Below are positions 45,363-55,921 of a DNA stretch of 64,000 bases, in pieces. The DNA comes from Sardina pilchardus (lineage: Eukaryota; Chordata; Actinopteri; Clupeiformes; Clupeidae). The stretch covers positions 24,462,968 through 24,526,967 of the forward strand of contig NC_085007.1 of the NCBI RefSeq assembly GCF_963854185.1, read 5' to 3'. Position 1 is the stretch's first letter. The number at the start of each line of letters is the position of its first letter. The notes under the pieces are model-generated. The model saw only the letters and a list, made by a program, of their open reading frames with translations, made no database searches and was not told the origin of the DNA. A program made the position numbers and the translations under genes.

Positions 45363-46984
45363 TTGTATATTTTAGTAATCAGTGGTCGCTGGCTTATTGA
45401 AGGGCAAAGTGTGTTCCCCAGTGGTTCTTTGGTGGGCGGGAGACATTGAACAGCACCCCTGGTGGTGACACTAGCCTTGAGGGAAATTAGCTTTATTTGT
45501 TATTAAAATATGATGAGGAGAACCCCAACGAATTTACTTCCTGTCCTTCCCAAACTTGAAACGGCATCTTTAACGGCCCAATTTTCAAAATTTCCCGGGG
45601 GAAAAACCCCCGGACCCCCGTAAGAAGGGAAAAAAAAAAAAAAAAAGTCGGGCTACAGCCCCGGATCTATGGTACACCTAGTGACGCCCCTGGCTGGACT
45701 TAATGGAACAAGTGCATGGAGAACGATGTGAAGAATGGGATCGATACCATACAGCCAGTAGCCTACGTGAGTAACTTTATCTCTGTGTTATCCAAATGTC
45801 TTAAAGTTAGCGAGGTTGAGTCTGCTAACACACCAACACACCAGAGCTGGCTGTTTTTTTCTCAACCTCTTCTCGCGCTGGCCCCTTCTTAGGTAGACGG
45901 GCTGGCTCTGGTCGGCCTAATATCAATCCAACAGAGGGGGGAAGAATAGAGTAGGCCTATATGTCGATTTTGCAACAAATTACTCCAACAAAGTTGCAGT
46001 GTGGCTGCTGGCAGTGTTCAATTGGAAACTCATAGAAACTCTGGGGCAATTTTCATCAACAATAATCAACCCCACGCACATAACCAGAAAATACTGATAT
46101 GGTTATACAAATAAGATACCAAAAAACAACTAGGTACTTTGGGGTTAACTGTAACCATTTTTGAGGCCATTTAAAACGTGCATCAAATCACACAATTTGT
46201 CGTTTTGGGTGTCGTAGCGTGTAATAAAGGTCGTCAACAATCAAATTGACTACTTTGAAAATTAATTTGAAGAGTTTAAGAGGCGAGTTTTTGGTTTTCT
46301 TCTAGCTTGGGTATAAGCAGGAGGATAGAATTTAGCAATTGCTGCCAACATAGGCTAGCCTACTGTCAAAAACATCCTTGTGTGCGGATGACGGTCTGAT
46401 TCAAGCAGGAGGGTAGAATTTGGCGAATTTGGCGGCAGCTGCTGCCAAAATACTGTGGGGGAAAAACATCCTTGCGGTTTTGACACCACATAATAAACTC
46501 AACAAGGTAGCCCAGGTGCTGGCGAGCCGTACCTCTGCGGACCTGGTTTCTCCACACTATATTTTTGCCCCGGCCGCAATCGCTGCCAATCCTTCTTCTC
46601 CTCCTCTTCAGATGAAGAAATAAAAAAGAACGAGTCGATTTGACAATTACAACTTTTCTTACAATCCCTCCAACAGGCCACCGCCAACAAGACAGGCTCA
46701 GCAGCCTCATACTGTAGCCTACTGTGTTGCTACGGGACCCGACGTCAGCGGATAGGCTACTATGAGCGCGATTGGCAAGACAACTAGAAATTCTTCTTTT
46801 AAACTCTTAAAACGAATGAAAAAAAGTAGTCAGTTTGATCGTCGACAACCTTTATTACAACCCACGACACCCAAAACGACCACATTGTGTGATTTGGTGC
46901 GTTTTCAACAGCCTCAGAAAATGGTTACAGTTACCCCAAAGTACCTACAACTAAGTAGCAACGTTGTGTGAAAATAGAAATGCA

Positions 46985-47312
46985 ACCAGAATATGAAGTT
47001 TCTTTTTTTAGTTGTAATAACGTTCGGGGAACTTTGATAACCTGGAGCTAACGTTCTCTCCAGGGTATTAGAAGGTTACTGATAAACTAACCACAGGAGA
47101 ACCAACGGCTAACGTTATTTGCTTGCTGGGATTCAACCAAAATATTACGTTTCTTTTTTTAGTTGTAAAAACATTAGGGGAATGTTATTTGTTTTGACAA
47201 CCTGGAGATAACGTTCTCTAAACGTTATTAGTAGGTTGCTGAAAAACGAACCATAGGGGAACCAAAAGCTAACGCTACTTAAAGTTAGCAGAACGTTATT
47301 TGCTTGCTGGGA
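46985..47312. repeat. Two-copy tandem repeat
   Basis: Copies at about 46985-47132 and 47133-47312 share GTTTCTTTTTTTAGTTGTAA, GATAACGTTCTCT and end in ATTTGCTTGCTGGGAT. The second copy has an added CTTAAAGTTAGC segment. It lies directly before a piggyBac transposase remnant. Confidence 0.85.
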
Positions 47313-47325
47313 TGCTGCAGCGCGT

Positions 47326-47917
47326 TTGACGAGGGCCAATGTTAATTATCATCCTGTAGCTAAAGTTGCGCCTGTCTTCGATATGGCACGCCAGAATTTT
47401 AAACTTCGTTATCAACACGGTCGTGACATAAGGATGTACATACCTGCTAAACCAGAAAAGTTTGGCATCAAGTTCTGGGCCCGTTGTCACGGTAACACAG
47501 CTTACATGTCAGACTTCCAGCTTTATTCAGGGAAACGGGACCAGACACCTATTCAGCGACTACACGGTTTGGGATACAGGGTCGTGCATGATATGATCAG
47601 AGATTTGATTGGCCTCAATCACTGTGTCTACTTCGACCGCTTTTTCACAAGCATTCCCCTCATGGAGAGTTTGTTGTCGGTGAACATATATGCCTGTGGA
47701 ACATAATGTCAAACAGAAGAGGTGGTCCCACGGAAATCAAGCAAAAAAAGAGTTGAAACGGCTGGTGCGGAACCGCGGTGACAGCAGGGGGCCGGTGTGC
47801 GGTGTCACCGTCACAGCATGGAATGACAACAATGTGGTGATCAGTGCTCACACCTGTCTTCCACATCCTCGTCAGATGGTGACCTGTGAAGGTCAGGTAG
47901 ATACAGACAAGTTAAGG
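47326..47917 (+). pseudogene. piggyBac-type transposase, second remnant
   Basis: The first block (to 47703) carries PVFDMARQNFKLRYQHG with the first Asp at 47380-47382, IPAKPEKFGIKFW, then CVYFDRFFTSIPLMESLL with the second Asp at 47635-47637 and the YACGT turn. The frame breaks at 47704; a shifted frame briefly reads NRRGGPTEIKQKK. After another shift, VTVTAWNDNNVVISAHT holds the third Asp at 47825-47827. The catalytic triad is retained but at least two frameshifts are present, and the N-terminus is missing. The 3' part is cut by the 721-bp-family element at 47918. It differs clearly from the transposase at 19861, so the two are separate lineages. Confidence 0.85.
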
Positions 47918-48605
47918 CTGGCTTACATTGCACGATTTTGGTCTGTTTTAACAGTCGGCGACTAAATTTCCAAAATCGGGCGGAAATCTTGGGAGTTGTA
48001 CTAGAATCTCGGCGCGCTCCCGTCATCTAAAGCCTACCTTACATTGACAGATTTTGCAAAGATTTGGAAAACATTTTTGAAAGACTACAGTCTCAGACCC
48101 TCTCACATCTAAAGACAATTCATTGAGTTTTTAGTCACAGTCTAGTCACAGGCCAGTCTCAGATTAGGATTTTGCAAAGACTGTGGGTCACTATTTACAA
48201 GACTGCTGCTAGATTCCTTCAAATTATTTCCATCGTGTACTAGGCTACACGTCATCAACAGGAACTCACATGATAGCCTACTCATATTAAAGTATTTTTT
48301 TCGCGTTTCTGCAGCATTGTTTGATGTGTGACTTCACTAACAGATAGAGTTGTTCTGTCACGTAGAATAGCCGACTAATAAATTATAAGAAATGAAAGAA
48401 CAAATAATCATAAAGGCTACAGCTGTCGCCTATTTTGCCCTTGTTACGTGTTCGAGCGAAGTCACTATTGATTTTTAATGTTCACGTCACTATTTGCATG
48501 AGCCACGACTCAAAAGACTTCCGATAATATTGTCGTAATGGCAAAAGTAGAAAAAGACTGACTCCGACGGACGTAAAACTGCTAAGATTGGCACCTTACA
48601 CTAAA
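47918..48605. mobile_element. 721-bp inverted-repeat family, copy D (rearranged)
   Basis: 47918-48028 matches the left end of copy A directly; 48029-48605 matches the same family in the opposite orientation, starting from the other terminus, and stops near GGCACCTTACACTAAA. It is a fold-back chimera of two partial copies. A run of C follows at about 48617-48634. Confidence 0.75.
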
Positions 48606-49090
48606 CCCCTCATGCCCCCCCCCCCCCCCCGATTCGCCTGATAAATTGGTAATGTCATATACTTATCTTTATATAATTATCTGTCATATATTTATTATCT
48701 ATATTACTGTATAAAGGTTTTGCATTATTGCCATGCCCAATAACATAAAAGTAAAGATTGATTTAAATCAGTCCTGCTGATATATGCTTTTTTATAGATT
48801 GATTTATTTATTGTTGTATCGCCTGATGTTGGTAAACAAGTTGTTTATCTCTAACACTGTACACTGTACTTATCTTTAAATTATCTGTCATATAGCCTAC
48901 TTATTGTCTTACTGTATAAAGGTTTTGTATTATTGCCATACCCAATAAGACAAAAATGTTGTTCATGTGATGAACATATCTATATATCATATCTGATTCT
49001 TTCAGTAAAAACAAATGAATTGAATTCATCAAAACTGTAGAAACAGTTTTATTTCTTATCTCAGCCTACAAGATTGATAACTGATAGATA

Positions 49091-49315
49091 GAGGAACTAT
49101 GCAGGATTGGCGATTTCATCTCTGGTTTCGGTTTCGGTTTTCGCTCGTTTTATGCTTGCATCTTCTCTGCAGAGCTTCCCCGACAGCTTTAGCGTGTATA
49201 TTTATACATGTAGGCTATATTTAAATATATAAATTGCAAGCGTGATTCTTCGTCTCAGACTTCCAGATGTAAACAAGGAGCGATCGTCTCCTGCAGAAAG
49301 TTGCATAGGGTCTCT
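49091..49315. mobile_element. Diverged TTAA-family MITE
   Basis: The sequence GCAGGATTGGCGATTTCATC and the segment TGCAGAGCTTCCCCGACAGC match, inverted, the right half of the 22471-22824 element. The right end GCATAGGGTCTCT abuts TTAA (49316-49319). The left end is less clear. Confidence 0.55.
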
Positions 49316-50412
49316 TTAAGACTACAACACAAAACAGGTAAAATGGGCTTGGAACTGTTTTATACTACACTTTATCACCTGATTACCCAGATAGCAAAAT
49401 GGCATTGAATCAACGTTGAAAGGATTCGTTGAATCTGCATTGAACTCCGAAGTTGTTTCGACATTGAAAGCGCTCGATGAGATTGCCGTTGAAACAACGT
49501 CACAATTTCAATCATCTAAAACGTGGATTCAACGTTGATTCAACCAGATGTGATTGCCGTTGAAATTACATTGAAATTTCAATGATAATCAAACGTTGAT
49601 TCAACACTGATTCAGTCCTCATTCAATGGTATAGGGTTTGTGTGGAACTTTCTTCCGGGTTCTACAAAACATAACGATCGATTTCCGGTCGTTCGTTAAC
49701 ACAGCGAGTTATGCTACCTTGTACAGCCATAGACCTAAAAGAAACAGCCGGTGTTTACAGGAGCTATCATTAATAACTATTTCAGATGTATATCGTATTG
49801 CCAAAACGGACGTCCATAGCTCCGGGTACATGTAAAAAATATATTGTACTTTATTGTATACTTTTCCGAGTTTATTCATAATTATGAAGGTATGTAGCCT
49901 ATGTAACTAACGTTTTCTCCTATCCGCCCTTTTACGTGTGTTACCTAATATCATGTCTATATAGACGTGTGTTACCTATATTTCTATACAAATTAAGACG
50001 GCGGATTCATAAAGAAACGCATGCACCCACTCCATAAGTGTACCTAAATTAGATATGTACAAAAAAATGACATTTCACCGTGACTCAAAAGAGCTGTAAA
50101 ACAGCTGCATGTACAAAATAGCTTTTGCTAATGGCGTTTGCTAACTAGACTATCAGCCTTGTATTTTTGCTCGCAGACGATTAAAACAATCAAATGAAGA
50201 CTGCGATATCCTGTGTGTTTGTATTTCATATTGCAAAAATGTTGTTGAATGAATGAATGAATGCTGTATCTTGTCCACCAGTCTCAAACTAAGACATAAT
50301 GACATGCACTGTCAGTGTAAAGTAGCTTGTCACAAGTCCATGCTGAAACTCGTGTGAACATTTGTGCACTGTTTCTTGTGTTATTAGCGTTATTGCTGGC
50401 GAGTGACCCCGG

Positions 50413-51390
50413 GGGCCCGTTGCACAAAAGCAGAATTAAGACATCCGGGATAAGTTACTGAGCCGCGATCACTGAATCCTAAACAAGAGCATACCGGCTG
50501 AATTGGTTGCACAAAGACCAATCCAGGATGAGCAGACACGGATTCATCAAGCCAGGTGTAAGTTATCCGGTGTATGTGCGCGTTCTCGTTTCTCCCCCAA
50601 TAACTCGCGGTTGGAATAAAAAAGACGCGAAAAATAGCGTCTTGCACACAAAGTAAACAACCGCTTTTGATATAGACTAACAACGAGGTAAAGTTTTACT
50701 TTTTTGGATGGGGGATCATGATTATTTCTGTTACATAGCGGGAGTAGGTGTGGCAGATCAACTGAATGCAAATTTACGTATGCACCCACGTGTGTGAGAG
50801 CTTCCTTGTCTCGGCACGCAACGTCATTAAGAAGCGCTTGCCACCGCAAAGATGCACAAAGTATCTTGATTTGTCTTAAAAGCCGAATTAGTTCAAAACA
50901 CCTTCGAAAAATGTCCCCTCCACTTCCAATCAACTACTACAGCAGCCTATTCATCAAACATCTGTCAAAAAAGAAGCAAACAACGAGTAGGCTATGTTAT
51001 TAATTATAAGGCCACCATAATTTAAATGACATCCATATGGTACGCTATTAGGCAGACATTCTGCTGTGTTTTGCGAGTAAATGCATGTTGCAAATAATAT
51101 ATAAATGGAATCTACAGCTCTTTAAAAAAAATCACGTGGAGGTCTCATTTGAATGACAGCTAGCTGAACCAATCAGATAATGTAATTACCATTAGAATCA
51201 ACTTATCTTGGCTGTGAGCCTGGTCAGGAGCAGGCTAGCTCCACAGAATAAATCGCCATGGTAACTTATACCATAACATATCCTGCTGCCCCCTATCCCG
51301 CTTTTGTGCAACTGGATCACGGATAAATTGAGCCAGGATAACCAAGATATCCCGGGTTAATCCCTTATCCTAGTTTTGTGCAATAGGCCC
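50413..51390. mobile_element. GGCC-ended non-autonomous DNA transposon
   Basis: The ends GGGCCCGTTGCACAAAAG and TAGTTTTGTGCAATAGGCCC are inverted repeats, and the inner TTAATCCC and ATCCGGGATAA motifs also recur inverted. Flanks CGG (50410-50412) and CAG (51391-51393) match at two of three. 978 bp. Third member of the GGCC-ended group. Confidence 0.8.
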
Positions 51391-51805
51391 CAGGTCACGA
51401 AGTTAAGGTTTAGGCTAATGTCCTTAAAAACGTTTGTGCACAAATGTTTATTTTGCCTGCACAATCGTGCACAAACGAATCAAAACACTTGTATTCATAT
51501 TTTCAACATATGGGGTGCAACATTCACACAGGTCATGCAGAAGAATGAAAAACCACACAGCTTGAGTAGGCTAATGTTTAGGGATGGGTTTGGGTATTCT
51601 GTTCAATTTCGCAGTCTGTTGCAGTTATTGTAGGCTAGTAGATTTGTAGGAACCCCCTTGTCAACAATCTTGCTCCAGCAACCTTACTAGACCCATTTTT
51701 AATTTAGTGGTCTGTTCAGACTACTGTTTAAGTAACAAACTTCACTGCAAAGGATACATCAGTGTGAATGTTTGTCCAATGGTCTCTTTTGTGTTTTCTA
51801 CACAG

Positions 51806-51955
51806 ATAGTGCTTCGTGATTCAGAACCTGTCGTCATGACCTCCAGACAGTGTTCGTGCAAAGCTGGCACAGTAGTGTGTAATCACACTGCTTTTTCAAA
51901 CAGCTCATTGCTGAATTGTGTTGTAGCAGTTTCAAATTCACTTGCCAAAATACAT
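51806..51955 (+). pseudogene. SWIM zinc-finger exon of a transposon protein
   Basis: After a GTTTTCTACACAG acceptor the frame reads TSRQCSCKAGTVVCNHTAF, the CxC...CxH signature of a SWIM zinc finger, and runs to a stop at 51956. In ISL2EU-type transposons a SWIM finger precedes a YqaJ-like nuclease domain; I see no nuclease part nearby. Coding is limited to this exon, so the gene is probably decayed. SWIM fingers also occur in MULE transposases, an alternative, but the surrounding TTA-flanked element favours ISL2EU. Confidence 0.5.
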
Positions 51956-52212
51956 TAATACAAATATTTCCACACAGAATTTGTGTATATGGTGTATATT
52001 TGGTTATTAACTTTACGGTTTGTTTGAGTAGCTCAACTTTGTTTATTCAATGCCCATTTATTCATCTCCCGCTTTAAAAGGATCTTGAACGCTACATGAC
52101 TGCTCTGAAATCATTGGTCGGTATATTGTGCCTTTCATTATACTATATTGCCAAAAGTATTCGCTCACCTGTCTTGACTCTCATATGAACTTCAGTCACA
52201 TCCCATCCTTAA

Positions 52213-52765
52213 AGGGATAGTTCGGATTTTAAGACACGAAGTTGTATGGGTTCCCTGTCAGCAACGTAGTGCATCAGCACTGACTTACCCCCGACAGCGT
52301 CCTGTGAGCCGAGATCCAGCCGGTTTTTGATCGTTTTTGATGCCGGACTATTTTCTTCAGCAAGTTTCTGGGGTCACGAAAGTAAAGTGTTTTTCTTCTC
52401 AAAACCATATGCGTTCAACAGAGTGATATATTTGCACCACAAAAACGTTGTCCAGCTGTCAGTAGCGCGCAGTGATAGGAATCGCGAAAAATAAGTAAGT
52501 GATAACGAGGTTTGAATTTTTCCTGGACAACGTTTTTGTGGTGCAAATATATCACTCTGTTGAACGCATATGGTTTTGAGTAGAAAAACACTTTACTTTC
52601 GTGACCCCAGAAACTTGCCGGACTACTTTCTTCAGCATCAAAAACGATCTAAAACCGGCTGGATCTCGGCTCACAGGACGCTGTCGGGGGTAAGTCAGTG
52701 CTGATGCACTACGTTGCTGACAGGGAACCCATACAACTTCGTGTCTTAAAATCCGAACTATCCCT
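52213..52765. mobile_element. TTAA-flanked palindrome (AGGGATAGTTCGGATT ends) nested in Tc1
   Basis: The arms are near-perfect inverted copies around a centre near 52490. The tips are AGGGATAGTTCGGATTTTAA and its complement. TTAA flanks both ends (52209-52212 and 52766-52769). The host Tc1 sequence reads through as CATCC-TTAA-TCCG once the insert is removed. 553 bp. Confidence 0.93.
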
Positions 52766-53029
52766 TTAATCCGTAGGGTTTATTATGACATCGGTCCACT
52801 CTTTGCAGCTATAACATTATAGACAGAGTTTGGTGTAGATGAACTTGACTGGACAGGACAGAGTCCTGACCTCAACCCAATAGAACATCAAATCCCATAC
52901 ACACACTCCTAAACCTTGTGGAAAGTCTTCCCAGAAGAGTTGAAGCTGTTATAGCTGCAGAGGGTGGACCGACGTCATCATAAACCCTACAGATTAAAGA
53001 TGGGATGTGACTGAAGTTCAAATGTGAGT

Positions 53030-53483
53030 AATTTCATTTCATTTTCATTTCATGTTTATTATACAGGAAAGTATTAAAAGTAACAGAGTTACAGTTTAAA
53101 ACGGGCCTGACCCAGTGAGAAGCTGATTTCCAGCAGGTTCCTGTTCTGCATTACATATAACAAGTAACAGGGACAAGGCACATCATACATCACATTTACA
53201 TACAACAAAAGGCAAACATAGACATCAGACTTAACAAAGACAGTAGTTTAGAGGTCAGTGTTTGCAAGTGTATGTATTGAGGAGTAGTAGTTTATAGTGT
53301 TTTTTGAATTGTGTGATGGATTGTAATTCTCTAATGTGTTGAGGAATGTCATTCCAGACTCTGGTAGTGTGTATGAAGGATCTCTGCCCAAAGCCATTAT
53401 TGCATGAGGGCACTGGGTGGAGGGCCATGGAGACTGACCTAGTGACACGCACTTGAGGCATGTTGTGTGTTGGTAAAATAGAG
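53030..53483 (-). pseudogene. LINE reverse-transcriptase C-terminal tail nested in Tc1
   Basis: On the minus strand 53481-53255 encodes GQRSFIHTTRVWNDIPQHIR...FKKHYKLLLL, the tail that follows reverse transcriptase in jockey/CR1/Rex-type LINEs. The left end is an ATTTC-repeat, as expected for a 3' tail in this orientation. Flanks GTGAGT and ATGAGTGT around it resemble an imperfect target duplication of host Tc1 sequence. 5'-truncated and inactive. Confidence 0.8.
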
Positions 53484-54489
53484 ATGAGTGTCAAGACAGG
53501 TGAGCGAATACTTTTGGCAATATAGTGTAGTAACTTAACAAATGTGACCATTCAAAGCGAAATCAGTCGTTTTGCGCACAACGTTATTTTGAGAAAATCA
53601 ACAATAACAAATTTCCGGGGTAAATGTTGAATCTCACGTTTTCGCATAATTCGACTGTATACCGTCTACAGTTTCATATCGTGAACGCATTTCACGGAAA
53701 AACATAAGTTTTGACTGTTAAACCCGGCGAAGATTCAACACATTTGCTGTCATTCCCGTTGTGCACGCGCCGCTTAAAAAGGTGATTTCTCCTCTTCTGG
53801 CATATCTTGACAGGAGAACCATGTCAACTTTGGATGCTGTTATCTTAGCGATAGTTTGTGTAATACCCTCGATATACATATCGTTGGAAAGCTTAGTTTA
53901 TGGCCGTTCACGTGAGCACAATAACTTAATTTAATACATTTTACCGAAATGACTGGTTCCGCTTTACAGGGTCACAAATGGAAATTCAGGGGTTTTGTCA
54001 AGGAAATGTCATGGAATTTTACATTTGACTTAAGAGTGGGAACCCTGGACATTGTACAAGACAAAAGTGTTTGTAACAGCATAGCAGTACAGTACATCCG
54101 AACACATTCAATTCAATTTTCAAATTCTTGTCATTTTCTTTTATTTTCACAACATAAAAACACAGACAATCAGATGCCTACTGGTCTACGCAGTGGGTCA
54201 ACAGTCGTATCCAGAATTGTGGATGTCGCTGACTGTCCAAAACGGACATCTCCTTGTAGCAGGTTCAATCTGGAGGCAAAATGCATGAAAATGGCGGTAG
54301 CTGGCAAATCTGTGAAAAAGATCAAATTGCATTGTAAGACCACGTTGGATTGTACCCATACAGCATAAGCAGGGGAATTGCAATCAACTTTTCAAAATGT
54401 CTCCCATGAAGTAGTGCATGTCACATGCATTACATTTGTGCTTCAGTATCAGCATCTTCTTTGAGAAGCGGTTTACAGTCCTACGTGGA

Positions 54490-54493
<4 letters not shown>

Positions 54494-54539
<46 letters not shown>

Positions 54540-54545
54540 GGGGGG
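54494..54545. repeat. (GT)n followed by poly(G)
   Basis: About fourteen GT units (54494-54522) pass into a run of about 23 G residues. Confidence 0.95.
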
Positions 54546-54596
54546 ATGGATGTCTATATTGAAAACATCCATTCTCTATTGCTTAATATCTGGGCT

Positions 54597-55080
54597 AATA
54601 ATAATAATAATACATTTTATTTGTATTGCACTTTATATTATGGACAATCTCAAAGTGCTACAAAATTATAATGCAAATGGATAACAGAGGTGAGGAGTTC
54701 CTGTAGGTAGAGGGGAGCATGTCCATATATGCACTGGTGGGTGAGGAGTGAGATCTTGTACTCTATTCTGAAATTAACCGGGAGCCAGTGGAGACTTTTC
54801 AGAATGGGGGTGATATGTTCATGCTTGCGCACCCTCATCAGGATCCTGGCAGCACTGTTCTGGATCTATTGAAGTCTCTGGATGCTCTTGCCAGAGATCC
54901 CAATGAGGAGTGCATTGCAATAGTCCAGCCTGGAGGAAACAAAGGCGTGGATGAGCTTCTCTGCATCGCCCAGGGTGAGAGTTGGACGGAGTTTGGCAAT
55001 GTTCTTGAGGTGGTAAAATGAAGTCTTGCAGAGATGTTTGATGTGGGTGTCAAAAGTGAGTTGTGGGTCCATTTTAACAC
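54597..55080 (-). pseudogene. Jockey/L2/Rex-type LINE reverse-transcriptase fragment
   Basis: On the minus strand 55080-54866 encodes HLKNIAKLRPTLTLGDAEKL and SSRLDYCNALLIG, and 54838-54650 encodes HEHITPILKSLHWLPVNFRI, the consecutive C-terminal blocks of fish jockey-superfamily reverse transcriptases. The blocks are in different frames. The 3' end is an (AAT)n microsatellite (54597-54612, seen inverted). 5'-truncated. Confidence 0.88.
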
Positions 55081-55122
55081 CCAAGTTGGTGACAGATGAC
55101 CTAGCTTGCTAGGACCCAGATA

Positions 55123-55921
55123 CAGTGAGGGGCAGTAGCTTCACTACTTGTAGCGAAGACACTAGCTTAACTACATTTTTTCAGTAGCTTGGTGGTAGAT
55201 TTTCTGAAGCAGATAGCTTTTCAATAGCTTAGCTGTTTTTTTTCATGTGGTGCATTTGTGGAGCTCAACGCTTCCTTCTGACCAACCATACATCAATCAT
55301 TTAAGCTATATTCTTTATAATTTTGAAAGACAAACAAATTTTCCATGACAGAGATGAAGCAACGGAATTGTGTTGGCAAAGATGTTGGTGGTAGTCTATT
55401 GTGGGGTTTTGTTAAGCAATGTCTATGAAATTGGCTGTCGAAGTACTTAGAAGTGTTAGAGTTAAGAGCTTGAGTTACAGTAAAAAGTTAGCTTACAGTT
55501 TATCCTGCAAACTTAAGAAATGGGCAAATCTAATTTGGGCCACAAAGCCTATGCACATTTCTCAGTAGGCCACATATGCACACTCCTCTCAGTATGCTTT
55601 ACCTTCCTGTCACTACTACGTGCAGCCTGTTTTTCTCAAATTGATTTTGGATATTGTTTTTGAACTGAACATGTGTTATAGCATGTGTACATCAAGGCAA
55701 TTAAGTTACTTATTTTATGCTGAGTTATGTTGGCTATTTTATTGCCATACACTTACTTGTCATGAAGCTGGTTTACTTTATTGGTTTGGAAATTAAAAAG
55801 TATCTTCTGATGTAACAAACTACTTTAGTGAAATGTATAACTTCAACATTTAGTCTTTAGGTAGCTTTTGTGTAGTTAAGCTTCATTTAATATAGAGCAG
55901 CTGGTAACTTGCCCATCACTG
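55123..55921. mobile_element. hAT-like non-autonomous element
   Basis: The left end CAGTGAGGGGCAG and right end CTTGCCCATCACTG are imperfect inverted repeats of the CAGTG type. GTAGCTT/AAGCTA motifs recur inside both ends. Flanking 8-mers match at only five positions, so the duplication is weak. Confidence 0.6.

Larger units (their letters stand above)
44026..45470 (+). mobile_element. Solo LTR with complete promoter and poly(A) layout
   Basis: The 1445-bp segment begins TGTCACGGGG and ends GGTGGTGACA. The tetranucleotide CTAG flanks both ends (44022-44025 and 45471-45474), consistent with a 4-bp integrase duplication. It contains a TATA box (44203-44210), an AATAAA signal (45357-45362) and a tandem repeat. 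No internal retroelement sequence or second LTR is present, so it is a solo LTR left by recombination. Most likely gypsy-type (inference from the 4-bp duplication and ends). Confidence 0.85.
31719..45692. mobile_element. 14-kb hAT element expanded by nested insertions
   Basis: The left end CAGAGGCGTCGTTAGACC and the reverse complement of the right end (CAGGGGCGTCACTAGGTG) are inverted repeats. Both ends carry an inner CGGGGCTATAGCCCCGG-type motif (31747-31763 and about 45647-45663). The flanking 8-mers GTTGGACT (31711-31718) and GCTGGACT (45693-45700) match at 7 of 8. Everything between is explained as later insertions plus some residual element sequence. No transposase block is recognisable. 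The nesting order implies this insertion is older than the Helitron-like array, the TTAA elements and the LTR it contains. Confidence 0.75.
52141..53527 (+). mobile_element. Tc1/mariner-like element with two nested insertions
   Basis: The left end TACTATATTGCCAAAAG and right end CTTTTGGCAATATAGTG are inverted repeats with TA outside each (52139-52140 and 53528-53529). The surviving middle (about 52838-52900) encodes the late Tc1 transposase region (DWTGQDRVL then an NP-type motif), frame broken. A TTAA palindrome (52213-52765) and a LINE tail (about 53030-53483) interrupt it, and the central part is deleted. Confidence 0.88.
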
